A DNA stretch of 64,000 bases from Treponema primitia ZAS-1 (GCF_000297095.1 NZ_AEEA01000051.1:8252-72251); one strand, 5' to 3'; shown: positions 8,210 to 16,583, numbered from the stretch's first letter. A program made the numbers and translations. Notes: a model not told the origin generated them from the sequence alone.

Positions 8210-9216
8210 TTCAAAATCCCCCTTTGCCAGCGAAGAACATAACTGCGTATAGCGCCGATGAGCGCAAGGATAAGTGCAAATTCTACGGCGATAATAATGA
8301 TGGCGGCGTACACCTTTGAGTATGCGCCCCAGCCCTTGGCCCAGTTGATGTAGAATCCCAGCCCTGCCTTGGCGCCCACCATTTCCGACACAATCAGGGT
8401 GGTAAAAGAAAAGGCGGTGGCGGTCATGATTCCCGTAAACATGCTGGGCATGGCGTGGGGTATGGCGATACGAAACAAAAGAAACCGGTTATCCGCCCCC
8501 AGGGTTTTCGCCACATCAAAAAATGATTTTGGAGTGGCAATGATCCCCGCGGCCATCATGGAGGAAACGGGAAACCAGGATGAAATAAAAATCAAAAATA
8601 CACCGGTAGTAAAACTGGTGGGCAGTATGGCCAGCGCTACCGGCAGCCACGCTACTGCGGGGATGATCCCCGTAACCTTAATAATGGGGGACAGCCAGTA
8701 ATCCCACTGACGGTTCCAGCCGATGAGTATCCCCGTGGCAAGCCCCAGGAGCGTACCGGTGATCATCCCCACAAAAAAGAGACGCATCGAAAAAAGGGTG
8801 CTCCGCAGCAGCAGGAGCCGGTCATCGTACATCACGCTGAAAATTCCCGACATACCCGGAAAATAGGGTAAGGGGAAAATAGCGCTCTTGGTGGTGAGCA
8901 GTTCCCATATTGCCAGGACTACGCCCCCTGCAAAAATAAACTGCGCCTTATGGTACAGTTTCTTGCGGAAATCAGGCTTTCCAAGGGTGAAGAAATACAA
9001 AAGCAACAGCGCTGCCAAAAGGGCGCCAAGAATTGTATGGTAAGCCCCGGGCAGCTTGACGTCCTCCACCGATGGGATAAACACATTTACTGCCAGGGCC
9101 GCAGCAAAGGCCAAAACCGCAGCCCAGAACCAGACCTGCGTTTTTGGCTTCCAGTAGACAGTATCCTCCGCTATTTTCGGGTCATTATACCACTTCTGCT
9201 TTGCCACGGTTATCAA
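8206..9216 (-). CDS. ABC transporter permease, SsuC/TauC type
   Basis: A 336-residue inner-membrane permease of the binding-protein-dependent family. The EAA-like coupling loop appears as AKTLGADNRFLLFRIAIPHAMPSMFTG. The N-terminal 90 or so residues carry two hydrophobic segments (around 30-48 and 64-80) in addition to the usual six-helix core, making it about 80 residues longer than SsuC. It starts 5 bp after the binding-protein stop and its stop overlaps the ATPase start, so the three genes form one operon. Confidence 0.9.
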   Translation of the reverse strand: MITVAKQKWYNDPKIAEDTVYWKPKTQVWFWAAVLAFAAALAVNVFIPSVEDVKLPGAYHTILGALLAALLLLYFFTLGKPDFRKKLYHKAQFIFAGGVVLAIWELLTTKSAIFPLPYFPGMSGIFSVMYDDRLLLLRSTLFSMRLFFVGMITGTLLGLATGILIGWNRQWDYWLSPIIKVTGIIPAVAWLPVALAILPTSFTTGVFLIFISSWFPVSSMMAAGIIATPKSFFDVAKTLGADNRFLLFRIAIPHAMPSMFTGIMTATAFSFTTLIVSEMVGAKAGLGFYINWAKGWGAYSKVYAAIIIIAVEFALILALIGAIRSYVLRWQRGILK

Positions 9217-9221
9217 TCCCC

Positions 9222-10238
9222 TTATTTCTTTTTCGCCGCCGCTTCCAGGGCGAAGATATCGACGTATATATCATCAACAAATTTCTGTACATTCAAATCT
9301 GTCGGCAAATACCCAATTTCGGTTAATTTCTGGGCAAAATACACCGCATCATCCTTGGCCCGCTCATTCGCCGCCTGGCCTGAGTGCTGATCGTAGTGAT
9401 AGTGCCCAAGCAGACCGGTTACCAAGGCTACGTCTTCAGTGGCCACGGACTTATTGCTGACAAGAAGCTGCGCCGCTTCACCGGGGTTAGCGCCTATCCA
9501 GGCAACCGCCTTGTGGTAGCCCCGGAGCGCTGCGGCCACGGCGCCGGGATTTTCCCGCACCACCTTACCGGAGGCAAAGAGGAAGCAGCAGGCCCTGTCC
9601 TTGAACAGGGGGTGCTCGCTGATATCAACCAGGACCCGATAATTTCCCGTATTCTCCAGGGTCGTGGCAAAGGGATCCCAAAGGGCGGCTACATCAACTT
9701 CGCCTTTTTCCACGGATTGGACGATCTGGTCGTTGGGATAGGGTACCCAGATAATCTCGGTCTGGGGATCAATCCCCACGCTCCCCGCGGCAACCGAGGC
9801 TACCGACATGGGGGTTCCGCCGATTTCATCAACCGCAATGGTTTTTCCCTTCAGATCCGCCAGGGTTCTTATGGGAGAGTTGGCGGGAACCAGGATCTTT
9901 ATGCATCCTTCGTGCAGGCCAGCGATAAGTTTTACATCAAGCCCATTGTAAACCCCGGGGAAATATTGAAAATCACCGTTTTCGATGATTGTCTTTCCCG
10001 CCGCCAGGGCCGCCCGCTCAGCCTCAAAGGTGCTGCCGCTCACCAGGGTAATATTAACCCCTTCTTCCGCAAAAAAGCCCTTCAGGCTGGCTATGGATGT
10101 AGGGGATCCACAGGTTGATCCCCCGTACCCGATATCAAAGGAACCATAAGGATATTGATCTCCATCCTTTTTCCCACCGGCAAATACCACTGAGGAGAGC
10201 AAAAGCACCCCTGCCACTACCGCAAATACACGTTTCAT
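9222..10238 (-). CDS. ABC transporter substrate-binding protein, NMT1/SsuA-like
   Basis: A 338-residue periplasmic binding protein with a signal peptide (residues 1 to about 20, ending SSVVFAGGKKDG, a treponeme-style N-terminus with no lipobox Cys). The body has the NMT1/SsuA pattern: IGYGGSTCGSPTSIASLKGFFAEEGV, ADLKGKTIAVDEIGG and EKGEVDVAALWDPFA. Likely ligands are small anions such as sulfonates, nitrate or bicarbonate, or thiamine-pyrimidine-like molecules; the sequence does not decide. A clear GGAGG site lies before the ATG, and a strong promoter lies at 10302-10330. It is the first gene of the operon, as expected. Confidence 0.9.
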   Translation of the reverse strand: MKRVFAVVAGVLLLSSVVFAGGKKDGDQYPYGSFDIGYGGSTCGSPTSIASLKGFFAEEGVNITLVSGSTFEAERAALAAGKTIIENGDFQYFPGVYNGLDVKLIAGLHEGCIKILVPANSPIRTLADLKGKTIAVDEIGGTPMSVASVAAGSVGIDPQTEIIWVPYPNDQIVQSVEKGEVDVAALWDPFATTLENTGNYRVLVDISEHPLFKDRACCFLFASGKVVRENPGAVAAALRGYHKAVAWIGANPGEAAQLLVSNKSVATEDVALVTGLLGHYHYDQHSGQAANERAKDDAVYFAQKLTEIGYLPTDLNVQKFVDDIYVDIFALEAAAKKK

Positions 10239-10301
10239 TCTAGCCTCCTATTTTACTTCATCGGAATAGTATATAATTCCGATATTTTTAATATGAATAA
10301 A

Positions 10302-10330
10302 TATATACCAAAAGCTGTGAAATATGTCAA
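10302..10330 (-). promoter_or_regulatory. Promoter of the SsuABC-type operon
   Basis: On the minus strand TTGACA (10325-10330), a 17-bp spacer and TATATA (10302-10307). The leader is about 55 nt and contains a small GGAAT/ATTCC inverted repeat at 10264-10281. Confidence 0.65.
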
Positions 10331-10436
10331 GAGAATTTTGAAAAAATTCCTAGAATTCCCATATTTTTTATATGTTTTTATAGCGCTATAGTAAACACTC
10401 GGCTCGTAAAGCCCGAGCGAATATTGCGGAATATTA

Positions 10437-10474
10437 TTATAATATACAATTCCTATAGGCATTGTATATTATAA
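10437..10474. repeat. 38-bp near-perfect palindrome in a 307-bp gene-free gap
   Basis: Arms of 14 bp (10437-10450 and 10461-10474) match perfectly and flank TCCTATAGGC, whose core CCTATAGG is itself a palindrome, so only one base pair of 38 is broken. The gap 10239-10545 has no convincing gene; a 69-codon open frame in it is AT-rich noise. It also holds the promoter above, a short CTCGG/CCGAG hairpin near 10400 and a CGCA/TGCG hairpin near 10520. The palindrome may be an operator or part of a terminator for the leftward operon ending at 10546. Confidence 0.55.
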
Positions 10475-10545
10475 ATACCCTCTATTTAACATTCCGGGTA
10501 TCATCGAAATACAGGATCGCATTTTTGCGATGTTCCAATACGATC

Positions 10546-11271
10546 TCAATCAGGAAAGCGAATATGGGCGGAAGTAACGTATCCGGGGAATGATTTTTCC
10601 CTAAGGACCCCTGCCGCCATTTCATATACCGATTGTCCATAGCCGATGGTATCCAGTTCATGGGTAACCAAAAGGATAGCCGTTCCTGTTTGTACGATCC
10701 GGCTGAAAAGTTTCATTATTTCAAGGGTCGTATCTATGTCTAAATCGCCGGTGGGTTCATCGGCAATAAGAAGCGCAGGATCATTAATAAGGGCCCGGGC
10801 GATAGATACCCGCCGGAGTTCCCCTCCTGAAAGCTGCCGGGGATAACTCTTCGCCAAATGGCCAATACCTACCGTATCCAATAGAGCCATGGCCTTTGCG
10901 GTATTACTCCCCTCCCTCTTAAAAAGATAGAATGGAAGCCGTACATTATCAAGCGCCGTGAGGCCGGACAGCAGGCTCTGTCCCTGGGGCACATAACCGA
11001 TCCTGGCGTTCCGTAACAGCGAACTATCTCCGTCATTCAATGAAAAAATATTCCTGCCTTCAATCGTAACAACACCCGATGTTGGACGCATCAAACCTGC
11101 AACCATATTCAGGAATGTACTTTTCCCGCTTCCGGAACGGCCGATTATGCTGACAAAGCTGCCCTTTGAAACGGTTAAATTCGCGTGGTCCACCGCATTA
11201 AAACCCCCAGGTCCCCGCTTGTATTCCTTTGTCAGCCCCGTAACTTCCAGAACCGTATTTTGAACTGCCAT
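10546..11271 (-). CDS. ABC transporter ATP-binding protein, LolD/MacB/FtsE type
   Basis: A 241-residue ATPase partnered with the FtsX-like permease just upstream. Walker A is GRSGSGKS, the signature is LSGGELRR, Walker B is LLIADEPTGDLD, and the switch His is in LLVTHELD; DEPTGDLD is the usual wording of the LolD/MacB branch. These systems drive mechanical or lipoprotein/small-molecule export rather than uptake. GTG starts exist at 11286 and 11280, but the ATG at 11271 has GAGGG 8 nt before it and is preferred; it falls just past the permease stop at 11273. Last gene of the leftward operon. Confidence 0.9.
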   Translation of the reverse strand: MAVQNTVLEVTGLTKEYKRGPGGFNAVDHANLTVSKGSFVSIIGRSGSGKSTFLNMVAGLMRPTSGVVTIEGRNIFSLNDGDSSLLRNARIGYVPQGQSLLSGLTALDNVRLPFYLFKREGSNTAKAMALLDTVGIGHLAKSYPRQLSGGELRRVSIARALINDPALLIADEPTGDLDIDTTLEIMKLFSRIVQTGTAILLVTHELDTIGYGQSVYEMAAGVLREKSFPGYVTSAHIRFPD

Positions 11272-11272
11272 C

Positions 11273-12502
11273 TTATTCACCCTCACGCAGGGTAAAGTAG
11301 GTTTCCGTCCCGCTGATTTTTACCGCTGAATATACTGCAGAAAGGGGTCCAGCAGCAAAGGCAAAAACCAGGCTGGAAAGCAAAAGAAAAAGTATATTAC
11401 CCATATGCGGCCGGATTAGGGGTAATCCTAAACGGTAACTGATATAGGGGCTGAAGGGAAATACTATCAGGGATGCCAATATAATTCCAATTGTCCCCCC
11501 AAATATTCCCGCTAAACATGATTCGGTCAAAACGATGTACGCTAATTTTTTCCGTGTCGCCCCCAGGACCCGCAGGATGGCGAATTCTTTTTTTCGTTCA
11601 TTAATACTGCCGGAAAACACCGCCGCTAAAACAACAATCGCAACAAACCAAAGAACTACGGAAAAAGTCCCGATATAGCCCACAAGACCGTTTAGGGCTT
11701 CGGCGATATGGGCAAACATCCTATGGGAAACGATAACATCAACACCATTAATACTCTTTTTAATATCCAAGGCAACCGTTTCCGCGTCATAGCCATTGTC
11801 CAGGCGTACCAGAACCGCTGAAATTGCCCCCTCCCCTTCATTATCGGCAATGAAGGTAAGGTGTTCCTTATGTGCATTGTCCATCATCAGCCGCATCGTA
11901 TTCATGGTCATAAAAATCGACGTATCGAAGCCCATGGCAGTTTTTGAAAGCTGCGCCGCCACGGGATAATTATAGTTAAAAAATTTTATAGCGTTATGGT
12001 GATTCGCCATGATTTCACTGCCGATAATCAGTTGTCCATCCCCAATGCTATCGCGGCTATCGCGGCTGTCGCTGGGCAATTCGGCAATCCAGGGCTGGAT
12101 TACAAAATCCGTTGCCGGATCAAAGGCGATTAACTGCACCGGTTCGTCGCAGCATTCAGAGGAAAGGGAAGTAAGAAAAAATTGGGGGGAAACCTGTACA
12201 ACTCCCTCAATCTGGGCAATATCCCGGATAACCGAATCATTAAAATAGAAATAGTTAATCTCTCCCCGCAGTAAAATTGCTTCTGTTTTTGCCTGGTACC
12301 CTGCAGGAACTACCATCAGGTCCGCCCCAAAACGCCTTTTCATTACATCCATACCGTTCTGCAGGCTTGAAGCAAGGATTGAACCGCCAAATAAAATAAA
12401 TGCCAGAATTGCCACCACAATAACAAGACAGACAGTACGAACAGGCTTATTTGTTAAATTGGTAAGGGATAAACTACCCACAGAAAGGGGCTTTTCTTTC
12501 AT
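11273..12502 (-). CDS. FtsX/MacB-like ABC permease
   Basis: A 409-residue inner-membrane permease: one N-terminal helix (about 22-45), a large periplasmic domain (46-270) and three C-terminal helices (about 275-300, 325-350, 370-395), the MacB/LolC topology. The C-terminal FtsX domain is seen in FAILRVLGATRKKL. The periplasmic domain contains an unusual paired cysteine in SSECCDEPV. The start overlaps the preceding membrane gene by ATGA, and the ATPase follows. With a His-rich lipoprotein and Cys-rich DUF2325 protein in the same run, a role in envelope metal or stress handling is possible, but this is inference from context. Confidence 0.88.
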   Translation of the reverse strand: MKEKPLSVGSLSLTNLTNKPVRTVCLVIVVAILAFILFGGSILASSLQNGMDVMKRRFGADLMVVPAGYQAKTEAILLRGEINYFYFNDSVIRDIAQIEGVVQVSPQFFLTSLSSECCDEPVQLIAFDPATDFVIQPWIAELPSDSRDSRDSIGDGQLIIGSEIMANHHNAIKFFNYNYPVAAQLSKTAMGFDTSIFMTMNTMRLMMDNAHKEHLTFIADNEGEGAISAVLVRLDNGYDAETVALDIKKSINGVDVIVSHRMFAHIAEALNGLVGYIGTFSVVLWFVAIVVLAAVFSGSINERKKEFAILRVLGATRKKLAYIVLTESCLAGIFGGTIGIILASLIVFPFSPYISYRLGLPLIRPHMGNILFLLLSSLVFAFAAGPLSAVYSAVKISGTETYFTLREGE

Positions 12503-12912
12503 AAACCACTTCCTTTTTTAAAGAGACCTGATTTTTTGAGAACAAAAAACCCATTCAATGCCGCAACAACAATAGTAATGCTACCCAGGACAAGCAATGC
12601 AGGCAAAGCAAGCATATGGCAGGACGCCCGTGGATGGGCGCAAACTCCGATTAACACCGTAGGAAAGAGCAGTACAAGAATACCGTTTATAAATACACCG
12701 GCACTCAAGCCGAAAATTTTCGATTCAAAAAACAGAGTTAATATCCCTAAAACAGCAATACTCAACCCAACTCCCAATTCCGCCCGGGCCGTCCAATGGC
12801 ATTTCATAATCACATCCCGTATCTCACAGACCGGAAAAATCGTTATAGGCCCGATGGCAATTAAAATTCCCAGGACGATAAATGGGATTCCGGTAATCAA
12901 TCGCTTATACAT
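12499..12912 (-). CDS. Four-helix membrane protein, DUF4418-like
   Basis: A 137-residue integral membrane protein with four predicted helices (about 8-26, 45-64, 70-92, 100-122). Cysteines sit at the membrane edges in FPVCE, MKCHWTARAE, IGVCAHPRASCHM. The MKCHWTA-AE segment and the late C-x-M-x-x-x-A pattern match my recollection of DUF4418, which is often found beside FtsX-type ABC genes; this was not checked by search. AAAGGA precedes the ATG. It is translationally coupled to the permease. Possibly a partner subunit of the exporter. Confidence 0.7.
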   Translation of the reverse strand: MYKRLITGIPFIVLGILIAIGPITIFPVCEIRDVIMKCHWTARAELGVGLSIAVLGILTLFFESKIFGLSAGVFINGILVLLFPTVLIGVCAHPRASCHMLALPALLVLGSITIVVAALNGFFVLKKSGLFKKGSGL

Positions 12913-12936
12913 ATCATGTCCTTTCCATTAAAAGTA

Positions 12937-13740
12937 TTAAAAACTGTATTTAACCCCGATATATGGGTTTATATATACATTCCCACGGCCGCCGATATTT
13001 CCAAAATAAGCGCCGGTCCAAAGGATGATTTGCCCGATATAGAATTCAAAGGTGGGATCAACAATATACACATTAAAATCCTTATTTGCAGTGATTTCTA
13101 TTTCCGCGCCGAAGGAACCATGCGCATAGTCAAGGGATAGCCCCATACCTCCATACCCTGCATCGGGATGCACTATAAATGTTCCGTTTAACTCTGCGCT
13201 CAGACCTAATGCTCCGCCCCAGCCCAGGCTGAGCTTGGTAAAAAATACGGTTTCCGAGTCTTTAATAAAGGACGCATACATAACCGGAAATGACGCAAGG
13301 GCATACCATGATCCAAAGCCCGCGTGCCGTACATACTGGAGCTTTGGGGTTACCACCCCGCTTACCGCATCAATGCCCGAATTTTTGTTTACCGTATTAA
13401 TCGTATTACTGTTATTAAGAATCAAGAAAAGATTGGATACCGGGGAAAGCCAAATTTTATATCTAAAAAGTTCTTCCGCATATAGTTCCTGGCTTACGGT
13501 ATCCTTAAAGGGGATGGTGTAATCTATTTGAAAAAAGACGCCGAGGTTTCCAAAACCTTTAGTGTAGCTTATCAGGGGGTCTATATATGGAATAGTCTCT
13601 CCCTCTTCAAACTCCACGCCGAATTCAGCACCCGTGTCAATACCGATCTCCTGCGCCGGCAGGACGGCGCTAGTTGCAACGAAGTTCCCCGCGCAGGCCA
13701 GCCCTACCAGGAGACCGGCTAACCCCGCTTTTTTTCTCAT
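12937..13740 (-). CDS. Predicted outer-membrane beta-barrel protein
   Basis: A 267-residue exported protein. After a signal peptide (about 1-29, cleavage near LPA-QE) the chain alternates polar and hydrophobic residues in short strands (for example GNLGVFFQIDYTI, GLSAELNGTFIV, FGAEIEITA) and ends with YSF, the terminal aromatic expected for BAM-dependent barrels. About 12 strands would fit. Its start overlaps the stop of the upstream binding-protein gene by ATGA. A copy of the dispersed 24-bp repeat (13674-13697) lies in the signal-peptide codons. No family was recognised; a barrel in an operon with a LolD/FtsX pair could complete an envelope-spanning path. Confidence 0.7.
   Translation of the reverse strand: MRKKAGLAGLLVGLACAGNFVATSAVLPAQEIGIDTGAEFGVEFEEGETIPYIDPLISYTKGFGNLGVFFQIDYTIPFKDTVSQELYAEELFRYKIWLSPVSNLFLILNNSNTINTVNKNSGIDAVSGVVTPKLQYVRHAGFGSWYALASFPVMYASFIKDSETVFFTKLSLGWGGALGLSAELNGTFIVHPDAGYGGMGLSLDYAHGSFGAEIEITANKDFNVYIVDPTFEFYIGQIILWTGAYFGNIGGRGNVYINPYIGVKYSF
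13674..13697 (+). repeat. Dispersed 24-bp repeat, copy A
   Basis: TTGCAACGAAGTT followed by CCCCGCGCAGG. It sits inside the signal-peptide codons of the barrel gene, on the opposite strand. Confidence 0.6.
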
Positions 13741-14327
13741 AAAGCTGCGCCCTGCTCAATGACCAGTATTTCAGGATCAACCCCATCGCCGTAAACAGGG
13801 CGAAGGGTTGCGTTGTAATCTTTATGAAAAAAATTGTCCCCCACACGGCTGCGGATCACATCATTAAGCCAATACACAAGCCCGTCGTTCCCCTTTCTCA
13901 CCGCCGGAGCTACAACAAATTCCCCGCCGGGCGTTGTTTTGCGGTACGGCAGGGCAAAATCGACCAGTTCCCGGTTTTCTTCCGTTACGGCAAACCCGGC
14001 AATAACCATATCCAGTTTGTTCGTTTCCAGGAGTTCCACCCAGTTTGTTCCGGTTACCGGCACAAAGTATACCGCCCGCTCGCTGCCAAAAAGTTCCTTT
14101 GCCACCCGGCGGGCAAAGTAGATATCGTAACCCTGATACTTCCCCTTTGCATCGATAAAGCTAAATGGCTCGTTAGCCTCGGCAACTCCTATGCTGACGA
14201 TACCCTTGCCATGGATTTTATGCACCGCCGGAATATCATGGTCCGATACGGGTATCTCGCCTGACCCTGCGGCAAAAACAGCCGACGCCGCCTTAAGGAT
14301 AAGCAGGATACCTAACAGTTTTTTCAT
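13737..14327 (-). CDS. Family-3 solute-binding protein lacking its second lobe
   Basis: A 196-residue exported protein with a signal peptide (1 to about 19). The first lobe of an amino-acid-type SBP is complete: IVSIGVAEANEPFSFIDAKGKYQGYDIYFARRVAKEL, then NKLDMVIAGFAVTEENRELVDFALPY. In normal family members a lobe of about 80 residues follows. Here the chain passes directly to the C-terminal closing segment FVVAPAVRKGNDGLVYWLNDVI and then DYNATLRPVYGD, which resembles the ends of PEB1/GlnH-like proteins. The frame is open with no stop or shift, so this looks like an in-frame internal deletion. It may be a relic, or a one-lobed protein reused as a scaffold. It is coupled to the barrel gene by ATGA. 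Confidence 0.75.
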   Translation of the reverse strand: MKKLLGILLILKAASAVFAAGSGEIPVSDHDIPAVHKIHGKGIVSIGVAEANEPFSFIDAKGKYQGYDIYFARRVAKELFGSERAVYFVPVTGTNWVELLETNKLDMVIAGFAVTEENRELVDFALPYRKTTPGGEFVVAPAVRKGNDGLVYWLNDVIRSRVGDNFFHKDYNATLRPVYGDGVDPEILVIEQGAAL

Positions 14328-14339
14328 GGCGATCCCCCC

Positions 14340-15689
14340 TTACATTTCCATTCCGCCGCCTTCCGGCTCCGGCCAGGTATCGCCGGTAACGGTAAAGGTA
14401 GTTATAGTATCCCCTCCGTCCGTTGGTCCGAGATACGGCGATGTTGCCACCGAGTTTTCCGATACGGTACTCAGACTGTATACCGTCACCTCATAGCTTG
14501 GTGAAAGTTTAACCAAGGTTGGTGTTGTGCTGCCGTAATAGAGGTAGCTGAATTCTCCCCTATCCGCATATTTCGGGTTTGACATCATATAATGCCATTG
14601 GTGAAAGGTTCCGTCAGTTTTAAATTCGATCCAGTCATACATTCCGTTCCAGGACCCGGTTCGCCAATATTTCCCGGTGGAAAGGGTATTGTTCAGGGTT
14701 CTTGCCGGTATAGGAGCGGCAAGGATGTGGGTGTTTGATACAGTGTCGTCATTCGGGCCGTTTAGGGTAATCTTTCCTTCGGTAGTAGTAAAGGTGTACT
14801 TTTTTACAGCGGCGGCAGCGGCATCGGCATAATCACCACCGGATGCATTTGCCGCTTTTAGAAGAACCAGGGTAGTATCCCGCACAATATAAGATCCGAA
14901 TGAACGATTGTTTGTGCCATCATCGCTTACTGCAAATGTCCCGTCAGCATTAAACGTCCATGTCCAGTTAAACGGTGAAAGGCTGATGGCAGCGCCCTCC
15001 GGAACCGGCGTCCATGTAGAGGCATTCGCCTCATCCCCGGTCAGGGTATAAACCGTAAGGCTATAGGATTCAAAATGCGTACTCCGGTAATCCGGTTCGG
15101 GGGCTTCTTGTGAAAGGGTAACTAATGTGTTTCCGTTAGTCAAATAGCTGAATTCACCGTAATCGGCATAATGGATAGTCCGGCTCATTGAGTGCCATTT
15201 ATGAAAGGTTCCGTCGTTTTTAAACGTATACCAGTCAAACATTCCGCTGGAACCTTTCTGCCAGTTTTTCCCGGCGAATTTATCGCTTAACACTATTGGA
15301 TGGTCCAGGTGATCCACCGCTTTACCGCTTCGATCAAAGGTTATATCGGTTTCACCGTCCAGTTGCAGGGTATTATTGTCCGGTACCGTAAAGGTATATT
15401 TCACGGGCTCAATTGAACCGGCCGTCAGAATAACCAGTACATTATCCCTTACCAGATAGCTGCCCGATTCGCTGCTAGCAGGATCCCCGTGGATAGCGGT
15501 GGTGAAGCTTCCATCAGCTTTAAATGTTGTAACCCTGTGTACATCTCCAACATGGTATCCCCAACTACCGACAAAGGGATTCGTCAAACCACTCAGCCAA
15601 TCTCCCTCATCGTCTCCGGTGGGGTTACTGCAGCCGATGAAGGCCAGAGAAAGTACCAGTGTTAATCCAAATAAGCATCTTCTTTTCAT
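14340..15689 (-). CDS. Lipoprotein with two-fold repeated WxF/DGTF domain
   Basis: About 449 residues. A signal peptide ends in the lipobox LAFIGC, so it is probably lipid-anchored. The start used is the ATG at 15689, preceded by AAGGA; a longer frame adds 13 residues without a ribosome-binding site. The body contains two copies of a roughly 190-residue unit: FKADGSFTT then GKNWQKGSSGMFDWYTFKNDGTFHKWHSMS then YADYGEFSYL, and again FNADGTFAV then GKYWRTGSWNGMYDWIEFKTDGTFHQWHYMM then YADRGEFSYL. Such lipocalin-like DGTF repeats are common in treponeme lipoproteins of unknown function. Confidence 0.8.
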   Translation of the reverse strand: MKRRCLFGLTLVLSLAFIGCSNPTGDDEGDWLSGLTNPFVGSWGYHVGDVHRVTTFKADGSFTTAIHGDPASSESGSYLVRDNVLVILTAGSIEPVKYTFTVPDNNTLQLDGETDITFDRSGKAVDHLDHPIVLSDKFAGKNWQKGSSGMFDWYTFKNDGTFHKWHSMSRTIHYADYGEFSYLTNGNTLVTLSQEAPEPDYRSTHFESYSLTVYTLTGDEANASTWTPVPEGAAISLSPFNWTWTFNADGTFAVSDDGTNNRSFGSYIVRDTTLVLLKAANASGGDYADAAAAAVKKYTFTTTEGKITLNGPNDDTVSNTHILAAPIPARTLNNTLSTGKYWRTGSWNGMYDWIEFKTDGTFHQWHYMMSNPKYADRGEFSYLYYGSTTPTLVKLSPSYEVTVYSLSTVSENSVATSPYLGPTDGGDTITTFTVTGDTWPEPEGGGMEM

Positions 15690-15715
15690 GTCTTTTTCCT
15701 TTTTGTAAAACATAT

Positions 15716-15925
15716 TCAGGAACAGCAATCGGGCAGGCTCGCAGCTGCCGCGTTTAAGGCTGCATCCATTCCGGGCCTGATATGAGCGCCCCGGTGACTC
15801 GTATGGGTATGATGAACCTTTTGTACCCCGCTTTGTTCAATACCTGTTCCGGCGGTGACGCAGCCGGAAAGGGACAGCGCAAGCCCCAGAAACAGCCCAA
15901 TAGGGCGTCGTTTTCTTCTCACCAT
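15716..15925 (-). CDS. Small His-rich lipoprotein
   Basis: A 69-residue protein with a basic N-terminus, hydrophobic core and lipobox LSLSGC, giving a mature lipopeptide of about 49 residues. It carries HHTHTSHRGAH and ends DCCS, a pattern suited to binding soft or transition metals. GAGG precedes the ATG, supporting a real start. It begins the leftward envelope operon and is 26 bp upstream of the repeat lipoprotein. Metal binding is inferred from composition only. Confidence 0.68.
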   Translation of the reverse strand: MVRRKRRPIGLFLGLALSLSGCVTAGTGIEQSGVQKVHHTHTSHRGAHIRPGMDAALNAAAASLPDCCS

Positions 15926-15938
15926 ATTTATCCTCGTG

Positions 15939-15958
15939 GGGAATATATAAGTATTCCC
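15939..15958. promoter_or_regulatory. 20-bp inverted repeat upstream of the His-rich lipoprotein
   Basis: GGGAATA and TATTCCC arms (7 bp, perfect) flank a 6-bp AT-rich centre, 13 bp upstream of the start codon. It is a plausible operator for a dimeric repressor or a 5'-UTR hairpin. Confidence 0.4.
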
Positions 15959-16113
15959 ATATAATTACTCAGAGTATTTTTAAAAAGTTGCAAAAAATTT
16001 CCAAATTTCCGCCCGGGGAGTTTGTCTACGGGTGCCGGGTTTCATTTAAGGTAAATATCGTAATAGATAGTACGGAAACAGAGAGGGCAGACAGCTGCTA
16101 ATGGGACGTAGGT

Positions 16114-16404
16114 TTATAAACCCGGTTCTAGTCGATTTTTTAATATATTCTTCAACGCAGTCCCACTTCCGCAGTGGGACTGTATAAGGGGAATATTGTT
16201 CTGCGCTGCCTTGTTTTTTGCAGCCCGCGCCATACCATGCGCAACCGGATTGGTAAAAAGGACAATTAAGTCGGGATTCCCAATACGATCAGTTAAGTGC
16301 CCCTCAGAATTAAAAAAAATTTTTGCCTTGCAGCGGAACTCCTTGCATATGCATTGGTATTGACATTTCATACACTCGTTTCCGCCTATTATTACCACAT
16401 TCAT
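16114..16404 (-). CDS. DUF2325-family Cys-rich small protein
   Basis: A 96-residue protein matching my recollection of DUF2325: MNVVIIGGNECMKC, then CICKEFRCKAKIF, then GNPDLIVLFTNPVAH and NNIPLIQSHCGSGTALKNIL. The five N-terminal cysteines (CxxCxxxCxC and a later C) suggest metal or Fe-S binding. A longer frame to 16491 exists, but ATG at 16404 has GGGAG 7 nt before it and begins at the conserved motif. A strong promoter lies at 16468-16496. The CDS includes a 9-bp hairpin (CAGTCCCAC/GTGGGACTG) near its 3' end. It is 188 bp ahead of the His-rich lipoprotein and may share its regulation. Confidence 0.85.
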   Translation of the reverse strand: MNVVIIGGNECMKCQYQCICKEFRCKAKIFFNSEGHLTDRIGNPDLIVLFTNPVAHGMARAAKNKAAQNNIPLIQSHCGSGTALKNILKNRLEPGL

Positions 16405-16467
16405 ATCAAGCTCCCGATCATTTATATTATATATTACTAATACCATATGTTTACTATGTATTATTAG

Positions 16468-16496
16468 AGTATATTTTACCAAAAGATGCATGTCAA
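16468..16496 (-). promoter_or_regulatory. Promoter of the DUF2325 gene
   Basis: On the minus strand TTGACA (16491-16496), 17 bp, TATACT (16468-16473). The spacer holds CTTTTGGTA, which also occurs around the spacer of the promoter at 10302-10330. Confidence 0.65.
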
Positions 16497-16554
16497 GTGC
16501 TTTAGAGAATTTTAAAAATTTATTATCATTCCGATATGTTTTATATGATTTTAC

Positions 16555-16583
16555 TTGACAAAATTTAGGCGGTTTTATATCCT
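16555..16583 (+). promoter_or_regulatory. Promoter of the metY/nitrogenase-like operon
   Basis: TTGACA (16555-16560), 17 bp, TATCCT (16578-16583). The leader is about 45 nt, too short for a SAM riboswitch, and ends with AAAGGAG before the ATG at 16635. Confidence 0.65.

Noticed and set aside
10253..10462. 69-codon leftward frame in the AT-rich gap
   Set aside because: Covers a promoter and a palindrome, has no ribosome-binding site and an AT-driven composition.
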